A stretch of DNA of 64,000 nucleotides from SMWC01 sp045561055 (GTDB lineage: Bacteria > Pseudomonadota > Gammaproteobacteria > Steroidobacterales > Rariloculaceae). Under the pieces are notes generated by a model, which had not been told where the DNA came from, made no database searches, and saw only the letters and a program-made list of their open reading frames with translations. The DNA lies in NCBI GenBank assembly GCA_045561055.1, contig JBJKYL010000014.1, positions 62,001 through 126,000 on the forward strand, read 5' to 3'. Shown here one piece after another: positions 35,015 to 44,005 of this stretch (the first letter of the stretch is position 1; every line of letters begins with the position of its first letter). A program made the translations under genes and the position numbers.

Positions 35015-35043
35015 ATTATTTCCTAAAGTGCGCAACACTGCAA
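35015..35043 (-). promoter_or_regulatory. Probable sigma-70 promoter of the lipoprotein gene
   Basis: Read on the minus strand, TTGCAG (35043-35038) is separated by 17 bases from AATAAT (35020-35015). This leaves a leader of about 30 bases before the ATG at 34977. Prediction from sequence only. Confidence 0.4.
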
Positions 35044-35200
35044 TGTAAGAAAGCAATCTATGTTGTCGTAAAAGGAGGTGCATTTTAAAAACTGTCCTTC
35101 CGTGGGAAGATTATCTTCGGTTCCGAAGGCACTCGTCTGTCAGTCTAGTGTTTATGATGAGCTTATGAGTTCCAGCTAGATTATTTTTTACGGCTAATAG

Positions 35201-35230
35201 TTGACCTTAATAGGATACTGTATGTATTAT
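35201..35230 (+). promoter_or_regulatory. lexA promoter
   Basis: A -35 element TTGACC at 35201-35206 and a -10 element TATTAT at 35225-35230 are spaced by 18 bases. The -10 element lies inside the first LexA box, so LexA binding would block RNA polymerase. Confidence 0.6.
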
Positions 35231-35254
35231 CAGTAACTGTTTTTATATACAGTT
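35216..35254 (+). promoter_or_regulatory. Two tandem LexA (SOS) boxes
   Basis: Box 1, 35216-35235, reads TACTGTATGTATTATCAGTA; box 2, 35235-35254, reads AACTGTTTTTATATACAGTT. Both fit CTG-N10-CAG, the gammaproteobacterial LexA consensus, and box 2 ends 6 bases before the lexA ATG. Tandem boxes before lexA are also found in E. coli and mark autoregulation. Confidence 0.9.
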
Positions 35255-35260
35255 ATTCAC

Positions 35261-35869
35261 ATGCAGAACCTTACTTCCCGACAACAACAAATTCTCCTTT
35301 TAATTCAATCAGCTATAAAAGAAACAGGTATTCCGCCTACCCGGGCTGAGATTGCTGAAACGTTAGGTTTTCGTTCCGTTAATGCTGCTGAGGAGCATTT
35401 GCGGGCCCTAGCACGCAAGGGCGTTATAGAACTGTTACCGGGTACCTCGCGGGGTATTAAGCTAAAAGATGCGATACGGGAGCAATTTGGTTTACCGCTC
35501 GTGGGCAAGGTTGCGGCAGGAGAGCCTATTCTTGCTGAGGAGCATATTGAGGCGCGCTATCAGATAGATCCGGCGATTTTCGACGCTGAACCGCATTTTT
35601 TACTCCGGGTGCAGGGTATGAGTATGCGTGATGCGGGTATTTTAGATGGTGATTTAGTAGCGGTACATCGCTCATCCGAGGTGAGACATCGGCAAATTAT
35701 CGTCGCACGCTTGGAAGATGAGGTAACGGTTAAGCGTTATCGCCAGGAGGGGCATCAGGTTTGGCTGATGCCTGAAAACTCCGATTTCGAACCAATCCAG
35801 ATAGATCTCAGAGATGAATCCATGACGATAGAGGGAATTGTCGTAGGCGTAGTTAGGAATGCCGTCTAG
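35261..35869 (+). CDS. lexA: LexA repressor
   Basis: SOS master repressor of 202 residues. The N-terminal winged helix-turn-helix (about 1-68, with G-I-P-P-T-R-A-E-I-A) is followed by the autocleavage site Ala86-Gly87 in VAAGEP. The catalytic dyad is Ser121 (QGMSM) and Lys158 (TVKRY). Two LexA boxes precede it. It heads a same-strand cluster with imuA, imuB and dnaE2 and short gaps (36, 6 and 4 bases), so the mutasome genes are probably induced together with lexA. Confidence 0.97.
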   Translation: MQNLTSRQQQILLLIQSAIKETGIPPTRAEIAETLGFRSVNAAEEHLRALARKGVIELLPGTSRGIKLKDAIREQFGLPLVGKVAAGEPILAEEHIEARYQIDPAIFDAEPHFLLRVQGMSMRDAGILDGDLVAVHRSSEVRHRQIIVARLEDEVTVKRYRQEGHQVWLMPENSDFEPIQIDLRDESMTIEGIVVGVVRNAV

Positions 35870-35905
35870 ATAAAAAGCGTACTGCGTAAGTAATGCCTAA
35901 TTATT

Positions 35906-36556
35906 GTGAGCATCGAGAAACTGATCAATCATCCGCATATCTGGCGGGGAGAGAATAGTCAATCTTCAGACGTTGTTCATTCAACAGGTTTTAAGGAGTT
36001 AGATAGTCACCTACCTGGTGGTGGTTGGCCTACGGCGACACTGACGGAAATAATCCTAGATGGTTACGGTATTGGTGAGCTGAGTCTCTTAATGCCGGCC
36101 TTAGCGCGATTGAATCGACCGCAGGATCTTGAACAGGCTGCAGGTTGGGTTCTCTGGGTGTCGCCGCCTTTTATTCCCTATGCTCCTGCCTTGAATCGGT
36201 ATGGCGTCGATCTGACCCGTATGTTGGTTGTACATGCGGCGCGAAACCATCGCGATAGCCTTTGGGCTGTGGAGCAGGCATTGCGTAACGGTTCGTGTGC
36301 GGTTGTACTAGCTTGGGTTCGGTCCGCGGATGAGAATGCTCTACGGCGTCTACAACTCGCTGCGGAGGAGGGTTGTTGTTGGGTTGTGCTTTTTCGTCCC
36401 AAAAAGGCGCTTCAGCAGCGGTCGCCGGCCGCCCTTAGATTACAACTGTTAAGTAAAAGAGACAGTATCCAGGTCGAAATACTGAAATGTCGTGGTGGGC
36501 GGCCTAAAGTGATTCGTATCTGTCGCGGTGAGATGGGAGACACCGAGTGGTCATAA
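35906..36556 (+). CDS. imuA: ImuA, translesion synthesis accessory protein
   Basis: The 216-residue protein matches the ImuA/SulA-like, RecA-related family of lexA-imuA-imuB-dnaE2 cassettes: F-K-E-L-D-S-H-L-P-G-G-G-W-P at the N-terminus, then T-E-I and a degenerate RecA-like core without an intact Walker A lysine. It is needed with ImuB and DnaE2 for damage-induced mutagenesis in several bacteria. The start is a GTG with only a weak ribosome site; no ATG is available. It lies 36 bases after lexA and 6 before imuB, without its own LexA box. Confidence 0.85.
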   Translation: MSIEKLINHPHIWRGENSQSSDVVHSTGFKELDSHLPGGGWPTATLTEIILDGYGIGELSLLMPALARLNRPQDLEQAAGWVLWVSPPFIPYAPALNRYGVDLTRMLVVHAARNHRDSLWAVEQALRNGSCAVVLAWVRSADENALRRLQLAAEEGCCWVVLFRPKKALQQRSPAALRLQLLSKRDSIQVEILKCRGGRPKVIRICRGEMGDTEWS

Positions 36557-36562
36557 CCTGTT

Positions 36563-38131
36563 ATGACCCGCTCCATCAATTCATTATCTTTATTAACAGG
36601 AGAAAAATCTTCCTCCCCTAGTGATTCAGCTTCCCAGAGTCCTGGTTGGCGTAAGTTTCACAAAAATCAATTATGGATTGCGGTTCTACTGCCTAATATC
36701 TCCCTAGAGTCACATCCTGATTACGATCCCAACGAAATAACTGTCGTGGTGGAACCAGAGGATGGTCACCATCGTGTCGTCGTAGCTAACAAAGATGCTC
36801 TTGAAATTGGGATTAACCGGGACCTCAAGCTTTCTACAGCCTACGCGTTGAGTAGCACTCTGAGAGTACTGAAGCGTTATCCCGATTCTGAACGAGCTAT
36901 TCTAGAAGCTATAGCAAGACGGGCCCGGCAAATTACGCCCGTTGTGAGTCTTGTTTCCCCACAAGAATTTCTTATAGAAGTACAGGGAAGCCTAAAACTG
37001 TTTGGAGGGCTTAGAGCTATTAAGAAAGCGCTGCAAACAGAGTGTGAGTGCTATCGGCTTACGGTTTCGTTGTGTGCGGCGCCAACGGCGCTCGCAGCAC
37101 TCTGGCTGGTGCGCCATAGGAGTGAGGACGTTCGCTCCACAAAAAAACTGGTAGGAAATTTAGGCGTGTTGCCTTTAAAGGTGACGGGTTGGCCTGAAAG
37201 GACTCAATTAACCCTTCGAAGTATGGGACTGCAGACTATCGGCGATTGCTTGCGCTTACCTCGAGATGGATTTATTCGGCGTATAGGTCGGGAGTATCTC
37301 TTGCAACTGGACCGATCTCTTGGCGAATACGATTCGAGTCTTGAATTTCGACCGTCTCAAAGTCTGAGTTCTACGTTTGAATTCATGGATGAGGTTACTG
37401 ATCCTGCTGTTCTTTCTCGTGCGGGAAAAAGCTTGATCCAGGAGCTCGTCAAAGTTTTGCGAAAACGACAAGTTGGTGTGGCGAGTTTTGATATTGTCTT
37501 TCAGCATTTGCACCGTTTGGCAACGGTAGAACGGATTAATTTACTAGGTCCCACTCAGGATCAGGAGAGGTTTTTGAGACTTTTTCTAGATAGACTGGAG
37601 CGCGTTATTTTGCCGGCTCCTGTTGTTGCATTGGCATTGAGGACCGGACAGGCTGAAGTTGTGGTTGCGCGTAATATGACGCTATTTAGTAACGGTGTTC
37701 GACTGCAGCCGATAGATGCTATAGAGAATCTAATAGAACGTTTACGTGGACGTTTCGGTGCCACGCATGTCTTTGGTATCAGTTTTATAGAGGAGCATCG
37801 GCCTGAGGTGGCTTGGAGCAAATCGCTTGATTTATTGGTACGACAAAATAAAAGTGCCGGACCGAGTTTTTCATTGACACATCAACGACCTCTTTGGCTA
37901 TTGCCTAGCCCGATTCCAGTGCCAGGTGTTCCCAATGACTTTCCTCATTGTCATAGGCAAGCTATCTTGCTATCGAAATTTGGACCGGAACGTATAGAAG
38001 CCGGTTGGTGGAGCGGTAAAAAAGTTAGCAGGGATTACTATATGGCTCTGAACAATAAAGGTCAGAGGCTGTGGATATATAAGGATCATTACGGAGCCCA
38101 GAATTGGTATCTCCACGGCATTTTTAGCTAA
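36563..38131 (+). CDS. imuB: ImuB, Y-family DNA polymerase-like protein
   Basis: A 522-residue member of the Y-family-related ImuB group, thought to be catalytically inactive and to bridge DnaE2 to the sliding clamp. The N-terminal region L-W-I-A-V-L-L-P-N-I-S-L-E-S replaces the polymerase DxD motif, in line with inactivity. The little-finger region and the ImuB-typical RPLWLLP stretch near residue 440 follow. It lies between imuA and dnaE2 with very short gaps. Function is known from family members in other bacteria, not shown here. Confidence 0.88.
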   Translation: MTRSINSLSLLTGEKSSSPSDSASQSPGWRKFHKNQLWIAVLLPNISLESHPDYDPNEITVVVEPEDGHHRVVVANKDALEIGINRDLKLSTAYALSSTLRVLKRYPDSERAILEAIARRARQITPVVSLVSPQEFLIEVQGSLKLFGGLRAIKKALQTECECYRLTVSLCAAPTALAALWLVRHRSEDVRSTKKLVGNLGVLPLKVTGWPERTQLTLRSMGLQTIGDCLRLPRDGFIRRIGREYLLQLDRSLGEYDSSLEFRPSQSLSSTFEFMDEVTDPAVLSRAGKSLIQELVKVLRKRQVGVASFDIVFQHLHRLATVERINLLGPTQDQERFLRLFLDRLERVILPAPVVALALRTGQAEVVVARNMTLFSNGVRLQPIDAIENLIERLRGRFGATHVFGISFIEEHRPEVAWSKSLDLLVRQNKSAGPSFSLTHQRPLWLLPSPIPVPGVPNDFPHCHRQAILLSKFGPERIEAGWWSGKKVSRDYYMALNNKGQRLWIYKDHYGAQNWYLHGIFS

Positions 38132-38135
38132 CAGA

Positions 38136-41100
38136 ATGCTTCGTTATGCGGAATTACACTGCCTTAGTAATTTTAGTTTTCTTCGTGGCGCATCTCACCC
38201 GGAAGAGCAAGTAAAGCGCGCCGCTGAATTGGGATACGAAGCCCTTGCTTTAACTGATGAATGTTCACTCGCTGGTGTGGTTCGTGCCCATGCTGCTTCT
38301 CGAAAGTTGTCGATTCAGTTGATTATCGGTAGCGAATTCAAACTAGCTAACGATTTGAGAATCATTGTTCTTGCTACCGATCGTGAATCTTATGGGGCGC
38401 TTTCGGCATTTATTAGTTGCGGTCGGAGAGCAACTGATAAAGGTTCGTATTATCTGAATACGAATGATGCTATGAAATACTTAGGCTCCTCAGACAATCT
38501 CATTTTATGGTTGCCAACAGAGAAGCCTAATCTAAAGCAAGGGAATTGGCTTAAAGAATGTTTCTCTGGGCGGGTCTGGTTAGCCGCAGAGTTGTTGGTA
38601 AACGGACAGGATCAGCATTTGCTGAAAATCTGGACCAAAACCGCAAACACACTCGGGATACCGATAGTCGCTAGTGGGAATGTCCACATGCATCGCCGGG
38701 AGAGGCAAATGCTTCAGGATACGTTAACGGCTATCCGGCTCAAGGTCCCGCTGGAAAAGGTGGGTTTCAGACTTTACCCCAATGCAGAGCATTACTTGAG
38801 ATCGTTGGAAACGCTTGCCCGTAGTTACCCGGAGTCGTTATTGAAAGAAACATTAGTAATTGCCGAACGTATAGACTTTTCATTAGATGAATTACGTTAT
38901 GAGTACCCCCATGAATTGGTCCCCGTTGGAGAAACTCTGACGGGCCATCTTAGAAGTCTCACAGAGGAGGGTATACGTTGGCGTTGGCCTCAAGGCGTGC
39001 CGGGTAAAGTACTGACGCTGATTGAGCATGAACTCAAGCTTATTTCAGAGCTTAACTACGAGCCTTATTTTTTAACGGTACACGACATTGTTCAGTTCGC
39101 GCGTAGCAAAAAAATTCTTTGTCAAGGTAGAGGTTCCGCTGCTAATTCCGTTGTGTGTTACTGCTTGGGGATAACCGAAGTTGATCCGAAGCATATAGAT
39201 TTTCTCATGGAGCGGTTTATCTCTAAAGAACGGAATCAACCTCCTGATATTGATGTGGATTTCGAACATGAGCGGCGCGAGGAGGTCATTCAGTATATTT
39301 ACGAGAAGTATTCTCGTGAGCGAGCAGCGCTAGCTGCGACGGTTATCAGTTATAAATCTAGGAGCGCTATCCGCGATGTAGGTAAGGCATTGGGGCTCGA
39401 AAATCTTCAGATAGATGCGCTTGCGAAATCTATGCAGTGGTCGGATGGCTGTCAAGTAGGTTGGGAAAGAGTACGGGAAGCCGGATTGGATCCAGATAGT
39501 CCGACAGTACGTCATTTGCTATTTCTCGTTAGTGCTCTAATTGGATTTCCCAGGTACCTCTCTCAACATGTGGGTGGGTTTGTAATATCTCAAAGTAAAT
39601 TAAATGAATTAGTGCCTATCGAGAATGCTGCGATGTCGAACCGTACTGTCATCCAGTGGGACAAGAACGATTTAGAAGAACTAGGCTTATTAAAAGTGGA
39701 TATTCTCGGGTTAGGAATATTAAGTGCGATCCGCCGCAGTTTTGATCTGATTCACGGTTTTTATGGACGCGAAACGAGTATGGACGATCTGCCGACTGAG
39801 GACCCTGTTGTTTACGAAATGATTTCTAGAGCTGACACGATAGGAGTTTTTCAGATTGAGTCGCGTGCGCAGATGGCTATGTTACCCCGGCTTAGACCTA
39901 GGTGTTACTACGATCTTGTGATCGAAGTTGCGCTTATCAGACCCGGGCCGATTCAAGGTGATATGGTGCATCCTTATCTCAGGCGCCGCGATGGAAAAGA
40001 GCCGATAACTTATCCTAGCTCACAGATCGAGGAAATTCTTAGGCGAACTCTCGGTGTGCCTATTTTTCAAGAACAAGTTATGAAGCTTGCTGTTGTCGCA
40101 GCAGGTTTTACGCCAGGGGAGGGCGATCAACTACGTCGAGCGATGACTGCCTGGCGCCGTTGCGGTGGTGGCCTGGATCTGTTTGAAAAACGGCTCACCA
40201 AAGGCATGTTAGAGCGGGGTTACACGGGAAAATTTGCCGATAGAATCTTTAGTCAGATTAAAGGTTTTGGAGAGTATGGTTTTCCCGAATCTCACGCTGC
40301 CAGTTTTGCACTTCTAGTTTACGTATCTGCCTGGCTCAAGTGCTATGAACCTGCGGCTTTTTTCTGCGCATTGCTCAATAGCCAACCAATGGGTTTTTAC
40401 GCGCCAGCTCAGTTAATACGTGCGGCCAAAAAAGACGGTGTGGAGATACGGCGAGTTGATATCTATGAAAGCAACTGGGACTCGACGCTGGAGAGCGACG
40501 CACATAGTAAACCAGCACTACGTTTAGGGTTGCGTATAGTTAAGGGATTATCAGTAGCTGGTGGCGAGAAAATAATAGCAGCTCGGTATAAGTGTCAATT
40601 CGTCGATTTACAGGATTTTGCAGGGCAAACCAAACTTGATCACAAAGATCTTAAGGCGTTAGTTTCCAGTGGTACGTTAGAGAGTTTGACGGGGAATCGG
40701 TACCGTGCTCTATGGGAAATCGCAGGCCTACAGAAACCAACGTCACTTTTCGCCCAAATTCATGTTCCGGAAGGTATTCCATTATTGAAAGCGCCGACGG
40801 AAGGTCAGTCCATCGTTATGGACTACCGCCACCTAGGATTTACTCTTGGCCGCCATCCCCTCGAGTTATTACGAGGAAGCCTTCTTGCTATGCATATTGA
40901 GCAGTCAAGCAAAGTTACCGAACTTCGGCACGGCGCGCTCACGTATGTCGCAGGTCTGGTCATTACGCGCCAGCGTCCATCGAGTGCCGCAGGTGTTACC
41001 TTTGTCACTATCGAGGACGAGACAGGATATCTCAATCTTGTTATCTGGGAGAGAGTTTCAAAATCTCAGCGTACCATTCTATTAGGAGCAACCCTGCTCG

Positions 41101-41216
41101 GTGTTAGGGGACGGGTACAGAAAGAAGGTAACGTAGTCCATGTGGTTGCCCACAAGCTCTACGATCATAGTACCCTGCTGGATTCTCTGCCTGCCCAGGC
41201 TAGAGATTTTCATTAG
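38136..41216 (+). CDS. dnaE2: Error-prone DNA polymerase III alpha-type subunit DnaE2 (ImuC)
   Basis: C-family polymerase of 1026 residues, the length of DnaE2 rather than replicative DnaE (about 1160). An N-terminal PHP domain (Y-A-E-L-H-C-L-S-N-F-S-F-L-R-G) leads to the polymerase core with the catalytic pair Asp371 and Asp373 in PDIDVDF. Helix-hairpin-helix and OB-fold regions follow. It performs damage-induced mutagenic lesion bypass with ImuA/ImuB. Last gene of the lexA operon; the convergent gspF begins 83 bases later. Confidence 0.95.
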   Translation: MLRYAELHCLSNFSFLRGASHPEEQVKRAAELGYEALALTDECSLAGVVRAHAASRKLSIQLIIGSEFKLANDLRIIVLATDRESYGALSAFISCGRRATDKGSYYLNTNDAMKYLGSSDNLILWLPTEKPNLKQGNWLKECFSGRVWLAAELLVNGQDQHLLKIWTKTANTLGIPIVASGNVHMHRRERQMLQDTLTAIRLKVPLEKVGFRLYPNAEHYLRSLETLARSYPESLLKETLVIAERIDFSLDELRYEYPHELVPVGETLTGHLRSLTEEGIRWRWPQGVPGKVLTLIEHELKLISELNYEPYFLTVHDIVQFARSKKILCQGRGSAANSVVCYCLGITEVDPKHIDFLMERFISKERNQPPDIDVDFEHERREEVIQYIYEKYSRERAALAATVISYKSRSAIRDVGKALGLENLQIDALAKSMQWSDGCQVGWERVREAGLDPDSPTVRHLLFLVSALIGFPRYLSQHVGGFVISQSKLNELVPIENAAMSNRTVIQWDKNDLEELGLLKVDILGLGILSAIRRSFDLIHGFYGRETSMDDLPTEDPVVYEMISRADTIGVFQIESRAQMAMLPRLRPRCYYDLVIEVALIRPGPIQGDMVHPYLRRRDGKEPITYPSSQIEEILRRTLGVPIFQEQVMKLAVVAAGFTPGEGDQLRRAMTAWRRCGGGLDLFEKRLTKGMLERGYTGKFADRIFSQIKGFGEYGFPESHAASFALLVYVSAWLKCYEPAAFFCALLNSQPMGFYAPAQLIRAAKKDGVEIRRVDIYESNWDSTLESDAHSKPALRLGLRIVKGLSVAGGEKIIAARYKCQFVDLQDFAGQTKLDHKDLKALVSSGTLESLTGNRYRALWEIAGLQKPTSLFAQIHVPEGIPLLKAPTEGQSIVMDYRHLGFTLGRHPLELLRGSLLAMHIEQSSKVTELRHGALTYVAGLVITRQRPSSAAGVTFVTIEDETGYLNLVIWERVSKSQRTILLGATLLGVRGRVQKEGNVVHVVAHKLYDHSTLLDSLPAQARDFH

Positions 41217-41253
41217 TGTGTAGGGGGCGGAGATGCTTCGGTGATTGAAGAAT

Positions 41254-41283
41254 GGAGAATCGACAGTTTCGTTGCGATTCTTC
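41254..41283. terminator. Possible bidirectional hairpin between dnaE2 and gspF
   Basis: GGAGAATCG (41254-41262) can pair with CGATTCTTC (41275-41283) with one G-U pair and a 12-base loop, in the 83-base gap between two convergent 3' ends. No T-run follows on either strand, so it is a weak candidate. Confidence 0.3.
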
Positions 41284-41299
41284 TCCCCACAGTAGCGGT

Positions 41300-42515
41300 T
41301 CAGACTACCAGTTGGTTAATTTGGAAAATAGGTAGAAGAATAGCCATAACGATTGTTAGTACCATAAAGCCCATAATGATGATCAAGGCCGGTTCGAGAA
41401 TACTCAGCATCGTATTCAGTAAACTATCCATCTCGTTTTCCTGGTGACCCGCCGCACGCTCGAGCATTGACTCGAGTTGCCCTGAGGCTTCACCACTGGC
41501 AATTAGATGGATGCTCATCGGTGGAAAGAGTTTTGATCGTCCAAGAGAGCGGCCAATTGAGCTACCTTCTCTAACTCTAACGGTTGCCTCCTCGACAGCA
41601 TTACGCATCGGAAGATTGGTAATGACAGTGCTACTGATACTCATCGCTTCGAGAACAGAAACCCCGCTAGAACTAAGAATGCTTAATGTCCTCGTAAAGC
41701 GTGCCGTATTGAGTCCGCGACTAACCCTACCGAATACTGGTGTTCGCAGAACCCATTGATGAAAAAAACCGGCGAGGGCCTTCCTTTATAAAAATGCGAT
41801 TTATGGCGAAAGCGGTTATAGCTATAGCGGCGATAATTGCGAGCCACCAATTTTGAAGAAAAGCTGAGAGAGAAATTAATGCTCTCGTTAGAACTGGGAG
41901 TGTTTGGCCCGTCGTCTCAAACACCCCGACGACTTTAGGTACGACATAAATTAGCATTAGAACGATGATTGTCAGTGCCAGGCATGTGAGCACAATCGGA
42001 TAGATTAGCGCCTGACTAACTTTCTGGTGCAAGCTAAGCCGAGACTCTGTGTAATCAGCTAGTCGTTCCAATACGCTACCCAGTTTCCCTGCTTGTTCTC
42101 CAGCCGAAACCGTCGCTCTATAAATCTTCGGAAACACAAGCGGAAAGTCATCGAGTCCGGCCGCTAGCGTGTACCCTTCGAGGACTCTTGCGCGTACCCC
42201 GAGAATAATCCTCTTGAGTCGCGCCCCTTCTGTTTGTTGGCTAACTGCTAGAAGTGCCTCTTCGAGAGGTAATCCGGCTTTGGTGAGTGTAGCAAGTTGT
42301 CGTGTAACTAGAGCAAGATCGAGTGCTGAAACGCCCCGGCGGATTGATAGCTCTTTGTGGCGCGCCTGCTCTTTTTTTTCGATTTCGGTAACTTCGACGG
42401 GATAGAGCTCTCGTTCACGCAATAGCCCCCGGATTTGTCGTGGGGTGTCGCCCTCTAAAATTCCTTTTTGTTCTTTGCCATTACTATCGAAAGCAACGTA
42501 TTGATAGGCTCCCAT
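41300..42515 (-). pseudogene. gspF: Type II secretion inner-membrane protein GspF, frameshifted once
   Basis: Polytopic platform protein of the T2SS that contacts GspE. The first frame (42515 down to 41727, 262 residues) covers the N-terminal cytoplasmic domain and first membrane helix. The second frame (41644 to 41300) covers the C-terminal repeat and last helix. Removing one A from the A7 run at 41762-41768 joins them through R-F-F-H-Q-W-V-L-R-T-P-V-F-G-R and L-N-T-A-R-F-T-R-T-L-S-I-L, the classic GspF middle, giving 404 residues as expected. A homopolymer error in the assembly is likely; a true mutation is possible. It overlaps the gspE stop (TAATG). Confidence 0.87.
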
Positions 42516-44005
42516 TAATCGCTCCGGGTCACCCTAAGAACTTCCTCCAGGGTCGTTTCTCCGCCTAGAATTTTATGCATTCCGTTATCGTGAATGCTTG
42601 GACCCTGTTGGCGTGCATATATTTCTAATTCCTGTTCGCTAGCGCCATCATGGATCAGTGTTCGCATTGTATCGTCGACGTTAATGAGCTCGTAGATACC
42701 CGTTCGGCCATGGTAGCCGTGCTCACCCTGAGATGCATGGTAGAGTGTCGGCGGATCTTTTATATCGGCATTCATCAGCCCGCATTCGTATTCACCTGCC
42801 TTATATGGTTCACGATTATCCTGGTCAAGGACACGGATCAGTCGTTGAGCAAGAATACCGATCAAGCTAGACGACAATAAGAATGGCTCGACACCCATGT
42901 CTCTTAGTCGGGTTACGGCACCGACCGCTGTATTCGTATGCAGCGTGGAAAGGACTAGATGGCCAGTCAAGCTTGCCTGGATAGCAATCTTTGCTGTCTC
43001 TAAATCCCGAATCTCTCCGACCATGACTACATCTGGGTCCTGGCGGAGAATTGCACGCAGACCTTTGGCAAACGTCATTTCCACTTTCGTGTTTACCTGT
43101 GTCTGTCCAATTCCGTCAATGTAATATTCGATAGGGTCTTCGACGGTCAGAATGTTGCGGCTCAGATCGTTGATTCGATTGAGCGCAGCATAGAGAGTCG
43201 TCGTTTTACCGGATCCAGTTGGGCCAGTGACAAGCAGAATCCCGTGCGGCCGATGGATCAGCGTATCCATGATGTCCTGATCGCGTTTTGCCATACCTAG
43301 ATGTGACAGGTCGAGTTTGCCTGCCTGTTTGTCAAGGAGTCGCAGCACGACACGTTCGCCATGACCAGAGGGAATTGTCGACACACGAACATCTACGGCA
43401 CGACCAGCGATTCGCAGGGATATTCGGCCATCCTGAGGTAGGCGTTTTTCCGCGATATCGAGTTTAGCCATGACTTTAATACGGGATATAACCAACGGGG
43501 CCACCGCTCTTCGAGACTGCAGAACTTCCTGCATTACCCCATCTATCCTGAAGCGAATTGCTAAACGATTTTCGTAAGGCTCGATATGAATGTCTGATGC
43601 ATTTTTTTTAACCGCTTCCGTAAGAACGGCATTTATTAGACGAATGATTGGTGCCTCGTCATCGCTCTCAAGTAAATCCGATGGTTCGGGGAGTTGCTGT
43701 GCGACTTCGAGCAAATCGGTTTTGTCGTCTAGGCCTTCCATTATGGTCATGGAAGCGCCGGTCTCGTATGACGTCTGGAGCTGATCGTCAAAAGACTTTT
43801 CGTCAACGCGAGAAAATTTTACTGGACCGCCGACGAATCGTCTTATCTCGGCGAGGCTTAGTGTTGATACGCCCCGCCGGTAGATAACCTCGGTACGACC
43901 ATCTTTGGTACCCTTGATCAGTACTCCGTGATGCTTTGCGAAGGCGAACGGGAGACGTTGCTCCTGCATCAATTCGGGCTGTTCTAGCTCTGGGTTAGCC
44001 GCCAT
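42515..44005 (-). CDS. gspE: Type II secretion ATPase GspE
   Basis: Cytoplasmic secretion ATPase driving pseudopilus assembly. From the ATG at 44005 it has 496 residues: an N-terminal GspE domain, N-A-S-D-I-H-I-E-P-Y, Walker A GPTGSGKTT near 258-266, the Asp box, Walker B (V-V-M-V-G-E-I-R-D) and His box. The C-terminal tetracysteine zinc motif of many GspE proteins is missing: that segment keeps one Cys before GYHGRTGIYEL. The frame extends to 44095, but the chosen start overlaps gspD by only 11 bases and fits better. Confidence 0.92.
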   Translation of the reverse strand: MAANPELEQPELMQEQRLPFAFAKHHGVLIKGTKDGRTEVIYRRGVSTLSLAEIRRFVGGPVKFSRVDEKSFDDQLQTSYETGASMTIMEGLDDKTDLLEVAQQLPEPSDLLESDDEAPIIRLINAVLTEAVKKNASDIHIEPYENRLAIRFRIDGVMQEVLQSRRAVAPLVISRIKVMAKLDIAEKRLPQDGRISLRIAGRAVDVRVSTIPSGHGERVVLRLLDKQAGKLDLSHLGMAKRDQDIMDTLIHRPHGILLVTGPTGSGKTTTLYAALNRINDLSRNILTVEDPIEYYIDGIGQTQVNTKVEMTFAKGLRAILRQDPDVVMVGEIRDLETAKIAIQASLTGHLVLSTLHTNTAVGAVTRLRDMGVEPFLLSSSLIGILAQRLIRVLDQDNREPYKAGEYECGLMNADIKDPPTLYHASQGEHGYHGRTGIYELINVDDTMRTLIHDGASEQELEIYARQQGPSIHDNGMHKILGGETTLEEVLRVTRSD

